From: Actinotalea caeni
Lineage (GTDB): Bacteria; Actinomycetota; Actinomycetes; Actinomycetales; Beutenbergiaceae
DNA length: 64,000 bases
Direction of reading: 5' to 3'
NCBI RefSeq assembly: GCF_009733795.1
Contig: NZ_WNXX01000009.1
Location: 62,001-126,000, forward strand
The notes under the pieces were generated by a model that saw only the letters and a program-made list of their open reading frames with translations, was not told where the DNA came from and made no database searches. Shown one piece after another: positions 1 through 8,523 of this stretch (its first letter is position 1; each line of letters starts with the position of its first letter). The position numbers were made by a program, and so were the translations under genes.

Positions 1-1
1 G

Positions 2-352
2 TCGATCCCGGGCGAGCTCTACGAGGCGGCCTCGATCGACGGCGCCAGCCGCCGCCAGCAGTTCTTCCGCATCACGATCCCGAACCTGCGCCCGACGCTC
101 GTCTACGTCACGACGATCAGCATCTACGGCGGCCTCGCGATGTTCCTCGAGAGCTTCATGCTCTACGCGGGCAACGGCTCGCCCAACAACCAGGGCCTCA
201 CGGTCATCGGCTACCTCTACCGGCGCGGCATCGAGGAGAACGACCTCGGGTTCGCCTCCGCGGTCGGGGTGGTGCTGCTCGTCGTGATCCTCGCGATCAA
301 CCTCACCCAGCTGACCCTGTCGGGCACGTTCCGGAAGGAGGCCGACCGATGA
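2..352 (+). CDS. Sugar ABC transporter permease (MalF-like), 5' end outside window
   Basis: This is the C-terminal 116 residues of a binding-protein-dependent sugar permease of the inner membrane. The frame opens at base 2 with the ABC permease EAA loop (EAASIDGAS followed by FFRITIP), the cytoplasmic contact for the ATPase. Two hydrophobic segments follow, the last being a run of V, L and I near residues 85-100. The stop overlaps the next start as ATGA, so the two permeases are translationally coupled. The N-terminal part and any upstream gene lie outside the window. Substrate cannot be read from this fragment; the downstream binding lipoprotein says it is a carbohydrate system. Confidence 0.9.
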   Translation, partial: SIPGELYEAASIDGASRRQQFFRITIPNLRPTLVYVTTISIYGGLAMFLESFMLYAGNGSPNNQGLTVIGYLYRRGIEENDLGFASAVGVVLLVVILAINLTQLTLSGTFRKEADR

Positions 353-1206
353 GCGCCCCCGGCGAGCGCCGCGCGCTGTCCCCGCGCGTCTACGGGCTGA
401 TCCAGAACGGTCTGCTCGTGCTGATGGCCCTGATCTCGTTGGTGCCGCTGCTGGCGATCTTCGTCGGCACCTTCCAGAACGGCAACGAGATCATCCGTCA
501 GGGCGTCACGCTCGACATCGACTGGGGCGCGCTGACCTTCGACAACTACCGGATGCTCTTCACGGACTCCGGCTACTACTTCCGCTGGTTCGCGAACACG
601 CTCGGGCTGACGATCGTCACCGTCGTCGGCACGCTGCTGGTGAGCTCGTTCGTCGCCTACGGCTTCGCGATGTACGAGTTCAAGGCCAAGCGGCTCGGCT
701 TCATCGGCGTGCTGCTGCTCATGACGGTGCCGTTCGAGATGCTGATGCTGCCGCTGTACGTGCAGGTCAACAAGTTCGGGCTGGCCGACTCCTACGTCAT
801 GGTCGTCATCCCGTTCCTCGCGGCCCCCGTGACGATCTTCTTCTTCCGGCAGTACTTCCTCGGCATCCCGAAGGAGCTGCTCGAGGCCGGACGGGTCGAC
901 GGTGTCACCGAGTTCGGGATCTTCTTCCGCCTCGTGGTGCCGATCATCCGGCCCGCGCTCGCGGCGATGGCGATCCTCAACGGGATGCTGGCCTGGAACA
1001 ACTTCCTGTGGCCGCTGCTGGTGCTGCGCTCGCCGCAGAACTTCACGCTGCCGATCGGTCTGAACACGCTGCTGACGCCGTACGGCAACAACTACGAGCT
1101 GCTGATCATCGGGTCGTTCTTCTCGCTGATCCCGATCCTGATCCTGTTCCTCGCCTTCCAGAGATTTTTTGTCGAGGGCATGACCGCTGGGGCACTCAAG
1201 GGCTGA
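349..1206 (+). CDS. Sugar ABC transporter permease (MalG-like)
   Basis: A 285-residue inner-membrane permease, normal length for the MalG group. It has about six hydrophobic segments, starting near residue 20, and an EAA loop near residues 180-195 (LLEAGRVDGVTEFGIFFRLV). The C-terminus ends in FFVEGMTAGALKG, typical of this family, where the tail contacts the ATPase. The ATG lies inside the stop of the preceding permease (ATGA). The binding protein starts 30 bases downstream, so the order permease-permease-lipoprotein is one operon. No ATPase is visible; such actinobacterial importers usually share one MsiK-like ATPase encoded elsewhere. Confidence 0.95.
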   Translation: MSAPGERRALSPRVYGLIQNGLLVLMALISLVPLLAIFVGTFQNGNEIIRQGVTLDIDWGALTFDNYRMLFTDSGYYFRWFANTLGLTIVTVVGTLLVSSFVAYGFAMYEFKAKRLGFIGVLLLMTVPFEMLMLPLYVQVNKFGLADSYVMVVIPFLAAPVTIFFFRQYFLGIPKELLEAGRVDGVTEFGIFFRLVVPIIRPALAAMAILNGMLAWNNFLWPLLVLRSPQNFTLPIGLNTLLTPYGNNYELLIIGSFFSLIPILILFLAFQRFFVEGMTAGALKG

Positions 1207-1236
1207 GTCCCCGTTCCGAGAATCGGAGGAAATTCC

Positions 1237-2574
1237 ATGGCACGACACCGGATGTGGACGTCGCTCGCGGCGGTCGCACTGAGCGCGGGGCTCGTCGCCG
1301 CGTGCGGCGGCCCCGGCGGCGGCGACCAGCCGACCGGCGGACCGAACGAGGACGGCGTGACCACGCTGTCCGTGTGGGTCTTCGCCGAGCTTCACGGGGC
1401 CTTCTACGAGCAGATGGCCGAGAGCTGGAACGAGGAGAACCCCGACCGGCAGATCGAGCTCGACATCACGGTCTACCCGTACCAGGACATGCACAACAAG
1501 CTGCAGCTCGCGCTGAACTCCGGCGAGGGTCTGCCCGACCTGGTCGACATCGAGGTCAACAAGTTCTCCAACTTCGTCCGGGGCGACAACCCGCCGCTGG
1601 TCGACCTCACCGAGGCGGCCCAGCCGTACATCGACGACGTCGTCCAGGCGCGGCTCGACCTCTACAGCCGTGACGGCAAGATCTACGGCTACCCGACCCA
1701 CGTCGGCGCGATGGTCGCCTTCTACAACGCGACGCTGCTCGAGGAGGCGGGCGTCGACTACACGACGATCCGCACCTGGGACGACTTCGAGGAGGCGGGC
1801 GTCCAGTACCACGAGGCGACCGGCAAGGAGTTCGGCATCGCGAGCACCGAGGTGTTCTTCACCGAGCCCCTCACGATCGCCCAGCTCGGTGGCAACATCT
1901 TCGACGAGTCCGGCAACGTCTCGGTCGACAACCCCGAGGTCACCGAGGCCATGGAGATGTGGCAGGGCATGCTCGAGGCCGGTGCGATCTCGACGATCCC
2001 CGGCGGCAGCCCCGACTCCGAGGAGGGCTACGGCGCCATCAACAACGGCGACTACGCCGCGGTCGTGTACCCAGCCTGGTACACCTCCCGGTTCGTCGAC
2101 TACATGCCCGACCTCGAGGGTGACATCGCGATCGCGCCGGCGCCCGTCGTCGAGGGCTCGGACGTCCTGACGATCGGTGGTGGCGGCACCGGCATGTCGA
2201 TCCCGAAGGGTTCGCCGAACGAGGAGCTCGCAGCCGACTGGCTCGCCTACGCGAAGCTGTCGCCGGAGGCGAACGTCGCGGTGTGGGAGGTTCTCGGGTT
2301 CGACCCGGTGAACATGGCGGTGTGGGAGGACGAGGCCGTCACCCACAACCCGGACAACAAGTTCAACCAGTACTTCCAGACCAACGTGTTCGACGTGCTG
2401 AACGAGGTCAAGGACGGCATCAGCCACTTCGAGGGCTTCGCCCACCCCGACCTGCCGGCCGTGAACAACACGTTCACGACGGTGACGCTCACCGAGATCT
2501 ACGAGAACGGTCGTAGCGTCCCCGACGCGCTCGCGCAGGCGCAGTCCGACCTGCAGACCGAGCTCGGTCAGTAG
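1237..2574 (+). CDS. Sugar ABC transporter substrate-binding lipoprotein
   Basis: A 445-residue extracellular solute-binding protein of family 1. The N-terminus is a lipoprotein signal with lipobox LVAAC (cysteine 23), so the mature protein is anchored outside the membrane. The mature part has the expected pattern of this family, with TTLSVWVF near residue 43 opening the first beta-strand and many exposed aromatic residues suited to sugar binding. A ribosome site (GGAGG) sits 6-10 bases before the ATG. It is the last gene of the truncated operon and is followed by a strong hairpin. The sugar is unknown. Confidence 0.95.
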   Translation: MARHRMWTSLAAVALSAGLVAACGGPGGGDQPTGGPNEDGVTTLSVWVFAELHGAFYEQMAESWNEENPDRQIELDITVYPYQDMHNKLQLALNSGEGLPDLVDIEVNKFSNFVRGDNPPLVDLTEAAQPYIDDVVQARLDLYSRDGKIYGYPTHVGAMVAFYNATLLEEAGVDYTTIRTWDDFEEAGVQYHEATGKEFGIASTEVFFTEPLTIAQLGGNIFDESGNVSVDNPEVTEAMEMWQGMLEAGAISTIPGGSPDSEEGYGAINNGDYAAVVYPAWYTSRFVDYMPDLEGDIAIAPAPVVEGSDVLTIGGGGTGMSIPKGSPNEELAADWLAYAKLSPEANVAVWEVLGFDPVNMAVWEDEAVTHNPDNKFNQYFQTNVFDVLNEVKDGISHFEGFAHPDLPAVNNTFTTVTLTEIYENGRSVPDALAQAQSDLQTELGQ

Positions 2575-2589
2575 GTCCTCGCGACGACG

Positions 2590-2621
2590 GGGCGGGTGAC
2601 GGCGGACGCCGTCACCCGCCC
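2590..2621. terminator. Bidirectional hairpin between convergent genes
   Basis: Arms 2590-2603 and 2608-2621 are a perfect 14-bp inverted repeat with a 4-base GGAC loop, followed by TTCGTCGTT on the plus side. It lies directly after the binding protein and overlaps the stop of the convergent EamA gene, so it can end both transcripts. Confidence 0.8.
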
Positions 2622-3610
2622 TTCGTCGTTCCTGCGGCGGGCTCGGGAGCAGGCTCGACGGGCCCAGCCTGCCCCCCGAGCTCGGCCGCCCCGGCGGACT
2701 CGGTCGGCCGCGACGACACGGGTAGCGGCCGCCGGCGCCCCAGCGAGCCCAGCAGCACACCGGTGATGACGACGAGGCCGCCGAGGGCCTCGGTCGGCGC
2801 GACGCGCTCGCCGAGCGCCAGCCACGCGACCGCCATGCCGGCGACCGGGACGAGCAGCGAGTAGGGCGCGACCACCGCCGCGGGGTGACGCGACATCAGC
2901 CACACCCAGATACCGGAGCCGAGCACGGTGCCCACGAGCACGGTGTAGGCGAGCCCGAGCAGCGCCGGCACCGCCGCGGGCGTCAGGGCGGTGGCGAGCG
3001 AGCGGCCGATCGCGCCCGGGCCCTCGACGGCGAGCGAGACCACGAGCATCGGCAGCGGCGGCACCACCGACATCCACAACGTCAGGTGCAGCGGGTTGCG
3101 GGGCTGCGCCTGCCTGCTGCAGATGTTGCCGACCGCCCAGCCCAGCGCCCCGGCGAGCGTCAGCAGGAAGGGCAGCACCTGTGCGACCTCCGCGCGGTAC
3201 CACCCCACGACAGCGAGACCGCCCATCGCGACGAGGATCCCCAGCACCTGCCGCCCGCTGAGCCGCTCGCGCAGCAGCGTCGCACCGAGGACGACCGTGA
3301 ACGGGGCGGAGGCCTGCAGCACCAGCGAGGCGAGTCCCGCCGGCATGCCGACCGCCATGCCCCAGTACAGGAAGAGGAACTGCACGGTGCCGAAGCCGAG
3401 CCCGTAGCCGACCAGCCAGCGCACGCGCACACCGGGCCACGGCACCAGCAGCAGGGTCGGCAGCGCGATGACCGCGAACCGCAGCGCGACGAGGAAGAAC
3501 GGCGGGAAGTGCTCCAGCGAGGCGTGGATCGCGGTGAAGTTCGCGCCCCACATGACGGCGACGGCGACGGCGAGAAGACGGTGACGGACGGGCACGCGCC
3601 CACGGTGCAC
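2612..3610 (-). CDS. EamA/DMT family transporter
   Basis: A drug/metabolite transporter of the inner membrane, about 332 residues, with ten hydrophobic segments in two EamA repeats. The first repeat opens with MWGANFTAIHASL and each repeat carries the usual small-residue helices. The start is uncertain. GTG 3610 is taken here; TTG 3631 and GTG 3595 are in frame, and none has a clear ribosome site. The C-terminal 40 residues are a polar proline- and alanine-rich tail. It is divergent from the LysR gene at 3667 with a gap of about 56 bases, so that regulator probably controls it. The substrate (often an amino acid or metabolite for export) is not visible. Confidence 0.88.
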   Translation of the reverse strand: MHRGRVPVRHRLLAVAVAVMWGANFTAIHASLEHFPPFFLVALRFAVIALPTLLLVPWPGVRVRWLVGYGLGFGTVQFLFLYWGMAVGMPAGLASLVLQASAPFTVVLGATLLRERLSGRQVLGILVAMGGLAVVGWYRAEVAQVLPFLLTLAGALGWAVGNICSRQAQPRNPLHLTLWMSVVPPLPMLVVSLAVEGPGAIGRSLATALTPAAVPALLGLAYTVLVGTVLGSGIWVWLMSRHPAAVVAPYSLLVPVAGMAVAWLALGERVAPTEALGGLVVITGVLLGSLGRRRPLPVSSRPTESAGAAELGGQAGPVEPAPEPAAGTTKGG

Positions 3611-3654
3611 CGAGCGCCAGGTCAAGGACAAGCGAAATGTTCTGAACGACTGTG

Positions 3655-3660
3655 TAGGTT
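3655..3660 (+). promoter_or_regulatory. -10 element of leaderless lysR-type gene
   Basis: TAGGTT stands 6 bases before the ATG at 3667, and no Shine-Dalgarno sequence is present. This spacing would put the transcript start at or next to the start codon. No good -35 is visible. Confidence 0.45.
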
Positions 3661-3666
3661 GCCTTC

Positions 3667-4572
3667 ATGGACGTGCGGCACCTGGAGCTGCTGCGCGCAC
3701 TGGCCGACCACGGGAGCGTGACGGCCGTCGCGCGCGCGACGCACCGCACGCCGTCGGCGGTCTCCCAGCAGCTGCAGTCGGCGCAGCGCGAGCTGGGGGT
3801 GCGCCTCGTCGAGCGCGACGGCCGCGGGCTGCGGCTCACGGAGGCGGGCCGGGTGCTCGCCGACCAGGCGCTCGTCGTCTCGACGGCGCTCGCCGAGGTG
3901 CAGGCGGCGTGGGACGACTACCGCGGCGGCCCCGCGGGCGAGGTGTCGGTGCTCGCGCTGCCGAGCACGGCCGAGTACCTGCTGCCACCGGTGGTCGCGC
4001 GGTTCGCCGACAGCCCGATCCGGCTGCTGCTGAGCGACGAGGACCTCGCCGAGGAGGAGTGGCCGCGGCTGACGCGCGACCACGACATCGCCGTCGGGCA
4101 CTCGCTGAGCGACCGACCGCGCGGCGGCGACGCCGTCGAGACGGTCCGACTCGCCCGCGAGCCGCTCGACATCGCGCTGCCCGCCCGCCACCCGCTCGCT
4201 CGACGCCCGCAGCTCGACCCGGGCGACCTGGTCGACGAGCCCTGGATCGGCGTGCCGACCGGGTACCCGTTCGACTCCGTCCGGCTGGCGGTCGAGGAGG
4301 CCACCGGGCGCCGGGTCGACGTCGTGCAGCGGCTGCGCGACAACCGGCTGGTCGAGGCGTTGGTGGCGCAGGGCATCGGGCTGGCGGTGCTGCCGCGCTT
4401 CACGACCCGGCCGCGCGAGGACGTCGTGCTGCGACCCCTCGCAGGCATCGACACCGCGCGGCACGTGTTCGCGTTCCTGCGACCCGACCGTGCGCGCCGG
4501 CTCGCCGTGCGGACGGTGCTCGACGCGATCCGGGAGTCGGCAGCGGAGGTGGCGAACCGGCTCGCGCCCTGA
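3667..4572 (+). CDS. LysR-family transcriptional regulator
   Basis: A 301-residue LysR regulator of normal length. The winged helix-turn-helix is at the N-terminus (about residues 1-60; SVTAVARATHRTPSAVSQQL is the recognition region). A linker helix and the two-lobed effector-binding domain follow, from about residue 90 to the end. It is divergent from the EamA exporter, the classic arrangement for a LysR regulator and its target. The ATG is chosen because TAGGTT lies 6 bases upstream, fitting a leaderless start. The effector is unknown. Confidence 0.93.
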   Translation: MDVRHLELLRALADHGSVTAVARATHRTPSAVSQQLQSAQRELGVRLVERDGRGLRLTEAGRVLADQALVVSTALAEVQAAWDDYRGGPAGEVSVLALPSTAEYLLPPVVARFADSPIRLLLSDEDLAEEEWPRLTRDHDIAVGHSLSDRPRGGDAVETVRLAREPLDIALPARHPLARRPQLDPGDLVDEPWIGVPTGYPFDSVRLAVEEATGRRVDVVQRLRDNRLVEALVAQGIGLAVLPRFTTRPREDVVLRPLAGIDTARHVFAFLRPDRARRLAVRTVLDAIRESAAEVANRLAP

Positions 4573-4591
4573 CCCGCCGCGCGGTGGTCAG
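4569..4591. terminator. Short hairpin between convergent genes
   Basis: CTGACC and GGTCAG form a 6-bp stem around a GC-rich loop that can itself pair. It overlaps the stops of the LysR gene and the DUF916 gene and may serve both. There is no T-tract. Confidence 0.4.
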
Positions 4592-5628
4592 TCCGCCTGC
4601 TGCGCGGCCGCCGCCGTGGCCGCGGCGACGGCGGCGTCGACCCGGGCCTGGATGCGCGCCTCGGCGGAGCGGCGCCGGCGGCGCCACGCCACGAGGCCCA
4701 GCACCAGCAGCACGACGAGCGCCAGCTGCGACCACGGGATCGTCACGACGCTGACCGCGGTGCGGCCGGGCGCGGCCTCGGGCAGGGTCTCGTCCTCCCC
4801 CACCGCGACGGGCGTCGCGACGACCTCGCCGCTCGTCAGGACCAGGCCCCAGAGCGGCATCTCGACCTGCGCGGTGACCTGCTGGCCCGGCAGCACCTCC
4901 CGGTGCGCGAGCGTCTCACCCGCGGCGGCGAGGCCGAACGGCCCCGACACCGCGACGTCGGTGTCGGCACCGACCCGGACGTTGCCGGCGTTCTCGATCG
5001 CGAGGTCCAGCCGCAGCGTGCCCGGCTGGAAGGGGTTCCACGACGGCTGCCACGACGTCCCGAGGACGTGCGCCACGACGGCAGGCTCCACCTCGCCGGT
5101 GACCCGCAGGTGCACCCGCACCCCCACCCGGGTCGTCAGCAGCGCGTCGCTGTCCGTGACCAGCTCGGCGACGACGCCCGCCGGGTGGTCGCCCGGCGTC
5201 GCGTCCTCCGGCACCGCGATCCGGATCGGCAGGATCTGGCTCTCCTCGGCGGCGAGCGTCAGCTCGACCTCCTCGGCGCCGTCCGGGCCGATCGCGATCC
5301 AGCTGCCGCCGTCGACCGGCGGCTCCCCGGTCGGGAGCAGGTCGAACGAGCCGTCGCCACCGACGACGCCGTCTCCGGCGTAGACGCGGAAGGTCGCCTC
5401 GCCCGGCCCGAAGTTCGTGACCACGACGTGGTCGGAGACGGTCTCGCCGGGGTCGACGGCGTGCCGCAGCGAGATGCGCGAGTCGCCCGCCTCGGCGCCG
5501 GACGGCTCGATCGTCCACGTGACGGGCTCGTCCTGGGTGTCGGCGACGGCGGGCGGGACGGCCAGCCCACCGAGCAGCACGGCGGCCAGCGGCACGAGCA
5601 GGGACCGCAGCGAGGGTCGGATCGTCAC
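4588..5628 (-). CDS. DUF916 (WxL protein peptidoglycan domain) membrane-anchored surface protein
   Basis: A 346-residue secreted protein. Residues 1-29 are a signal peptide ending PPAVADT. Two beta-rich regions follow, with the DUF916 pattern: WTIEPSG near the start, then a domain with TNFGPGEATFRVYAGDG. A single membrane helix (about residues 300-320, LALVVLLVLGLVAW) and an arginine-rich cytoplasmic tail end it. DUF916 proteins are known partners of WxL-domain surface proteins and bind peptidoglycan in Firmicutes. Here the gene directly follows a secreted esterase with a WxL-like C-terminus, so it is probably that protein's wall anchor. The GTG start has GGAG five bases upstream. Confidence 0.82.
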   Translation of the reverse strand: MTIRPSLRSLLVPLAAVLLGGLAVPPAVADTQDEPVTWTIEPSGAEAGDSRISLRHAVDPGETVSDHVVVTNFGPGEATFRVYAGDGVVGGDGSFDLLPTGEPPVDGGSWIAIGPDGAEEVELTLAAEESQILPIRIAVPEDATPGDHPAGVVAELVTDSDALLTTRVGVRVHLRVTGEVEPAVVAHVLGTSWQPSWNPFQPGTLRLDLAIENAGNVRVGADTDVAVSGPFGLAAAGETLAHREVLPGQQVTAQVEMPLWGLVLTSGEVVATPVAVGEDETLPEAAPGRTAVSVVTIPWSQLALVVLLVLGLVAWRRRRRSAEARIQARVDAAVAAATAAAAQQAD

Positions 5629-5654
5629 TGATGCTCCACTTCGTTCGAGGACGT

Positions 5655-5693
5655 GCCCGTGGTGCGGCCGGACGCGCCGGCCGCACCACGGGC
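5655..5693 (-). terminator. Strong hairpin between esterase and DUF916 genes
   Basis: Arms 5655-5671 and 5677-5693 form a perfect 17-bp stem with a 5-base loop in the 89-base gap. With no T-tract it may act as a partial terminator or as an mRNA-stabilising 3' end for the esterase message, lowering expression of the DUF916 gene. Confidence 0.6.
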
Positions 5694-5717
5694 TGCGGTG
5701 CCTCGCACCGCGTCCGG

Positions 5718-8399
5718 TCAGTCGACCGGGAACAGCGAGACCGTCACGGCCCCGGTGTAGGTGCCCGGCGCGGTGTCGACCGGCGCCTCGAGCCGCAGCG
5801 CGGCGGAGGCGGTCGTCGAGCCGAACCTACCTTCGGAGTCGGCCTCGACGAGCCGCTGCGGCGCGGCCAGCCCGGCGCCGCCGCTGAGCACCGTGCTCAC
5901 GGGGTCGCCGGCCCACACGCCCGGCCGCTCCTCGAGGAGCTCGGGCGTCCAGCCGAGGTAACCGGCGTTGAGCCGGCTCGGCCCGGTGAGCTCCGTCGCC
6001 TGGCCGGAGACGGCCCAGCCGCTGTCGCCCGCCTGCTGCTCGTTGCGGGAGTCCGTCACCGTGATCTCCGGCAGCGCACCCCCGAGGACCAGCCGGTCGC
6101 CGGCGTTGCGGGCGTCGTCGAGGACGACGCCGTCGCCGACGTCGGCCACCGTCAGCACCAGGAAGCCGTCGGCGGCCTCCGGCACCGTCGCCTCCACCGG
6201 GATGCCCTCGGAGTCGTCGGCGGTGCTGTCACGGAACAGCCGCGGTGCGAAGTCGGTGAGCGCGTGCACCCAGCTGTCCCAGCCGTGCGGGCCCTCGTAC
6301 CAGCCGTCGAACTCGTACTCGATGCCGAGACGGTCGAAGTTGGCGAGCATCTGCACGACACCGCTGTAGGTGAAGTCGCTGATGTTGCCGTGGTACACCC
6401 GCATCAGCCGCGTGCCGGCGTTGAGTGCCTCGACGTCGAGGTCGGTCCCGGTGTAGCCGGCCGAGAACACCCCGATGTAGCCGAACGCACCCGGGTTGGT
6501 GCGCCAGACCGTCAGCGTGTGGCCGCCGCCCATCGACAGCCCAGCGAGCGCCCGGTCCTGCGGATCGCTGGAGATGTTGTAGGTGGCCTCCGCCGTCGGG
6601 ACGATGTTCTCGAACAGCTCGGTGGTGAAGTTCGGCACGTTGCCGTTGGCCATCACCACCACCATCGGCTCGAGGTTCCCGTCGCGGTAGTGGTTGTCGA
6701 GGATCTCGGGGGCGTGCCCCATCTCGACCCAGTCGGTGTAGGACTGGCCACCGCCGTGCTGCAGGAAGAACACCGGGTACGGCTCCTCCCTGTCGGGGTC
6801 GTAGTCCGACGGCGTCCACACGAGCGCCGTGCGGTCCTCGCCGGTGATGCTCGGGTACGTCATCTCGGTGACGGCGCCGCGCTCGGCCTCGGGGACCGGC
6901 GTGACGACCCGCGCGTCCGGGCCGGGCACCAGGAACTGGCTCCAGCTCGGCTCGGAGGTCACCGACGTGGGGTTGCCGGTGTCCTTGCGGGACTCCATGT
7001 CGACGATGAACCGGTAGTGGTACCACCCGGCGGGCAGCGGTCCGACGGTGCCGCGCCAGCGGTCGCCCACCTTCGACAGCTCGACCCGCAGCCACAGGTG
7101 GCTCGGGCCCCAGTTCGCCCACACCGTCACGTGCTCGGCGTCGGCGAAGTCCGTCGGCGTCTCGAACGTGACGAACCCGTCCTCGCTCACCCACGGGGTC
7201 GGGGTGGTGCCCGACGGCGGCGTCGTGAACGGCTCGTCGATCGCCGAGTGCCCGGGGCTCATGCCGAGGAACGGCGGGTCCTGGAAGAGCCGCTGCAGGA
7301 AGTCGGTGAGGTCCTCCTGCCAGGCGTCCCAGTTGTGGCCGCGGTCGGGCTTGGCGCCGTCGAACTGGTAGCGCACACCCGCCTCGTCGAGCACCGGCAG
7401 GGCAGCCGCGACATCGTTGTACGCGACGTCGGTCGGGTTGCCCACGTAGATCCGCAGCAGCTCGGTGCCCGCGTTGATCTCCTCGACGGGGAGGTCGTCG
7501 AGCGGGAACCGGCCGGCGCCGAAGGTCCCGAGGTAGGCGAACTCGCCCGGGTCGGAGACCAGCACCTCGAACGTCTGCCCACCACCCATCGACAGGCCGG
7601 CCAGCGCGCGCTGGCTCGGGTCGCTGGAGATGTTGTACTCGCGCTCGGCGGCGCGGGTGATGTTGCGGAGCAGCTCGTCGGCGAAGCTGGACACGTTGCC
7701 GTTGCCCATCACGACGACCATCTCCTGGATGCGGCCCTGCGCGAGCAGGTTGTCCAGGATCTGCGCGGCGCGGCCGACCTCGACCCAGTCGCGGTAGGAC
7801 TGGCCGCCACCGTGCTGCAGGTACAGCACCGGGTAGGGCTCGTCGCGGTCGGCGTCGTAGCCCGGCGGGGTCCACACGAGCGCGGTGCGGTCCTCGCCGG
7901 CGACCGAGCTGCGGTAGGTGAGCTCGGAGACCTCGCCCCGGTGCTCCTCCGGCGCGTCGGCCATGTGCTCCGCGCCCTCGCCGTCGATGAAGAAGGTGCT
8001 CCACTCCGGCTCGGACGCGACCGACGTCGGGTTGGTCGGGTCCTTGACGGTCAGGTGGTCGTCGGCGGTCACCTGGTAGTAGTAGTGACCCGGGCTGAGC
8101 GGGCCGAGGATGCCGGTGGCCAGGTCACCCTGGATCGACAGCCCGAACTCCGCCCAGTTGGCCGAGGGGCCGAAGTTGCCCTCCGCCACGATCTGCGAGA
8201 CGTCCTGGCCGACGGCGGCCTCCACCTCGCTGACCGGGATGCGGAAGTGCGCGAAGTTGTTCTCGTCGATCACCAGCCACGGCGTGTCCGCGTGCGCGGG
8301 CAACGCTGTGAGACCGGCGACCGCGAGGCTCGCGCCCAGCGCCGCGGCACCGAGGCGTCTGCCCCAGCGCCGAGGACGGCGTATGGCGATTGCTCCCAC
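5718..8399 (-). CDS. Secreted tandem esterase (two esterase D-like modules) with WxL-like C-terminal domain
   Basis: An 893-residue exported protein. Residues 1-37 are a signal peptide with an arginine-rich start and AHA cleavage site. Two homologous halves follow (about 35-375 and 395-745). Each has an N-terminal E-set-like beta domain and an alpha/beta esterase domain of the Fes/feruloyl-esterase group, with nucleophile motif GLSMGG (near 269 and 620) and catalytic histidine in GHNWDAW and GPHGWDSW. The last 145 residues form a beta-rich domain with EITVTDSRN, GYLGWTPEL and a closing APGTYTGAVTVSL, resembling WxL-type domains. Likely role: removing acyl groups from plant polysaccharide at the cell surface. 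GTG start with GGAGAGG upstream; no ATG alternative. Confidence 0.85.
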   Translation of the reverse strand: MGAIAIRRPRRWGRRLGAAALGASLAVAGLTALPAHADTPWLVIDENNFAHFRIPVSEVEAAVGQDVSQIVAEGNFGPSANWAEFGLSIQGDLATGILGPLSPGHYYYQVTADDHLTVKDPTNPTSVASEPEWSTFFIDGEGAEHMADAPEEHRGEVSELTYRSSVAGEDRTALVWTPPGYDADRDEPYPVLYLQHGGGQSYRDWVEVGRAAQILDNLLAQGRIQEMVVVMGNGNVSSFADELLRNITRAAEREYNISSDPSQRALAGLSMGGGQTFEVLVSDPGEFAYLGTFGAGRFPLDDLPVEEINAGTELLRIYVGNPTDVAYNDVAAALPVLDEAGVRYQFDGAKPDRGHNWDAWQEDLTDFLQRLFQDPPFLGMSPGHSAIDEPFTTPPSGTTPTPWVSEDGFVTFETPTDFADAEHVTVWANWGPSHLWLRVELSKVGDRWRGTVGPLPAGWYHYRFIVDMESRKDTGNPTSVTSEPSWSQFLVPGPDARVVTPVPEAERGAVTEMTYPSITGEDRTALVWTPSDYDPDREEPYPVFFLQHGGGQSYTDWVEMGHAPEILDNHYRDGNLEPMVVVMANGNVPNFTTELFENIVPTAEATYNISSDPQDRALAGLSMGGGHTLTVWRTNPGAFGYIGVFSAGYTGTDLDVEALNAGTRLMRVYHGNISDFTYSGVVQMLANFDRLGIEYEFDGWYEGPHGWDSWVHALTDFAPRLFRDSTADDSEGIPVEATVPEAADGFLVLTVADVGDGVVLDDARNAGDRLVLGGALPEITVTDSRNEQQAGDSGWAVSGQATELTGPSRLNAGYLGWTPELLEERPGVWAGDPVSTVLSGGAGLAAPQRLVEADSEGRFGSTTASAALRLEAPVDTAPGTYTGAVTVSLFPVD

Positions 8400-8466
8400 T
8401 TCTGGTCCTCTCCTTCGAGACTCACCACCCGTGAGGAGACACCCAACGACGGGCGGTCTGGCTGGA

Positions 8467-8482
8467 CCTACGACGTTGTAAA
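8467..8482 (-). promoter_or_regulatory. LacI-type operator, downstream copy
   Basis: CCTACGACGTTGTAAA has the half-site TAC/GTA around a central CG and matches the copy at 8498-8513 in tACGACGnTGTAAA when read on one strand. The two centres are 31 bp apart, three helical turns. Confidence 0.6.
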
Positions 8483-8497
8483 CCGTCTGCCTGGTGT

Positions 8498-8513
8498 TTT
8501 ACATCGTCGTAAA
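8498..8513 (-). promoter_or_regulatory. LacI-type operator overlapping esterase transcript start
   Basis: TTTACATCGTCGTAAA has perfect 5-bp arms TTTAC/GTAAA and a central CG, the signature of LacI-family operators. It begins 10 bases after the predicted -10 element and would block initiation. No LacI gene is in the window. Confidence 0.7.
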
Positions 8514-8523
8514 CCCAGCAGCC

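Noticed and set aside
217-2760. An 847-codon open frame on the minus strand across the first sugar ABC operon
   Set aside because: It is antisense to three clear genes. Its protein is rich in Arg, Val, Asp and Glu with no recognisable domain, as expected for the reverse complement of high-GC coding sequence.
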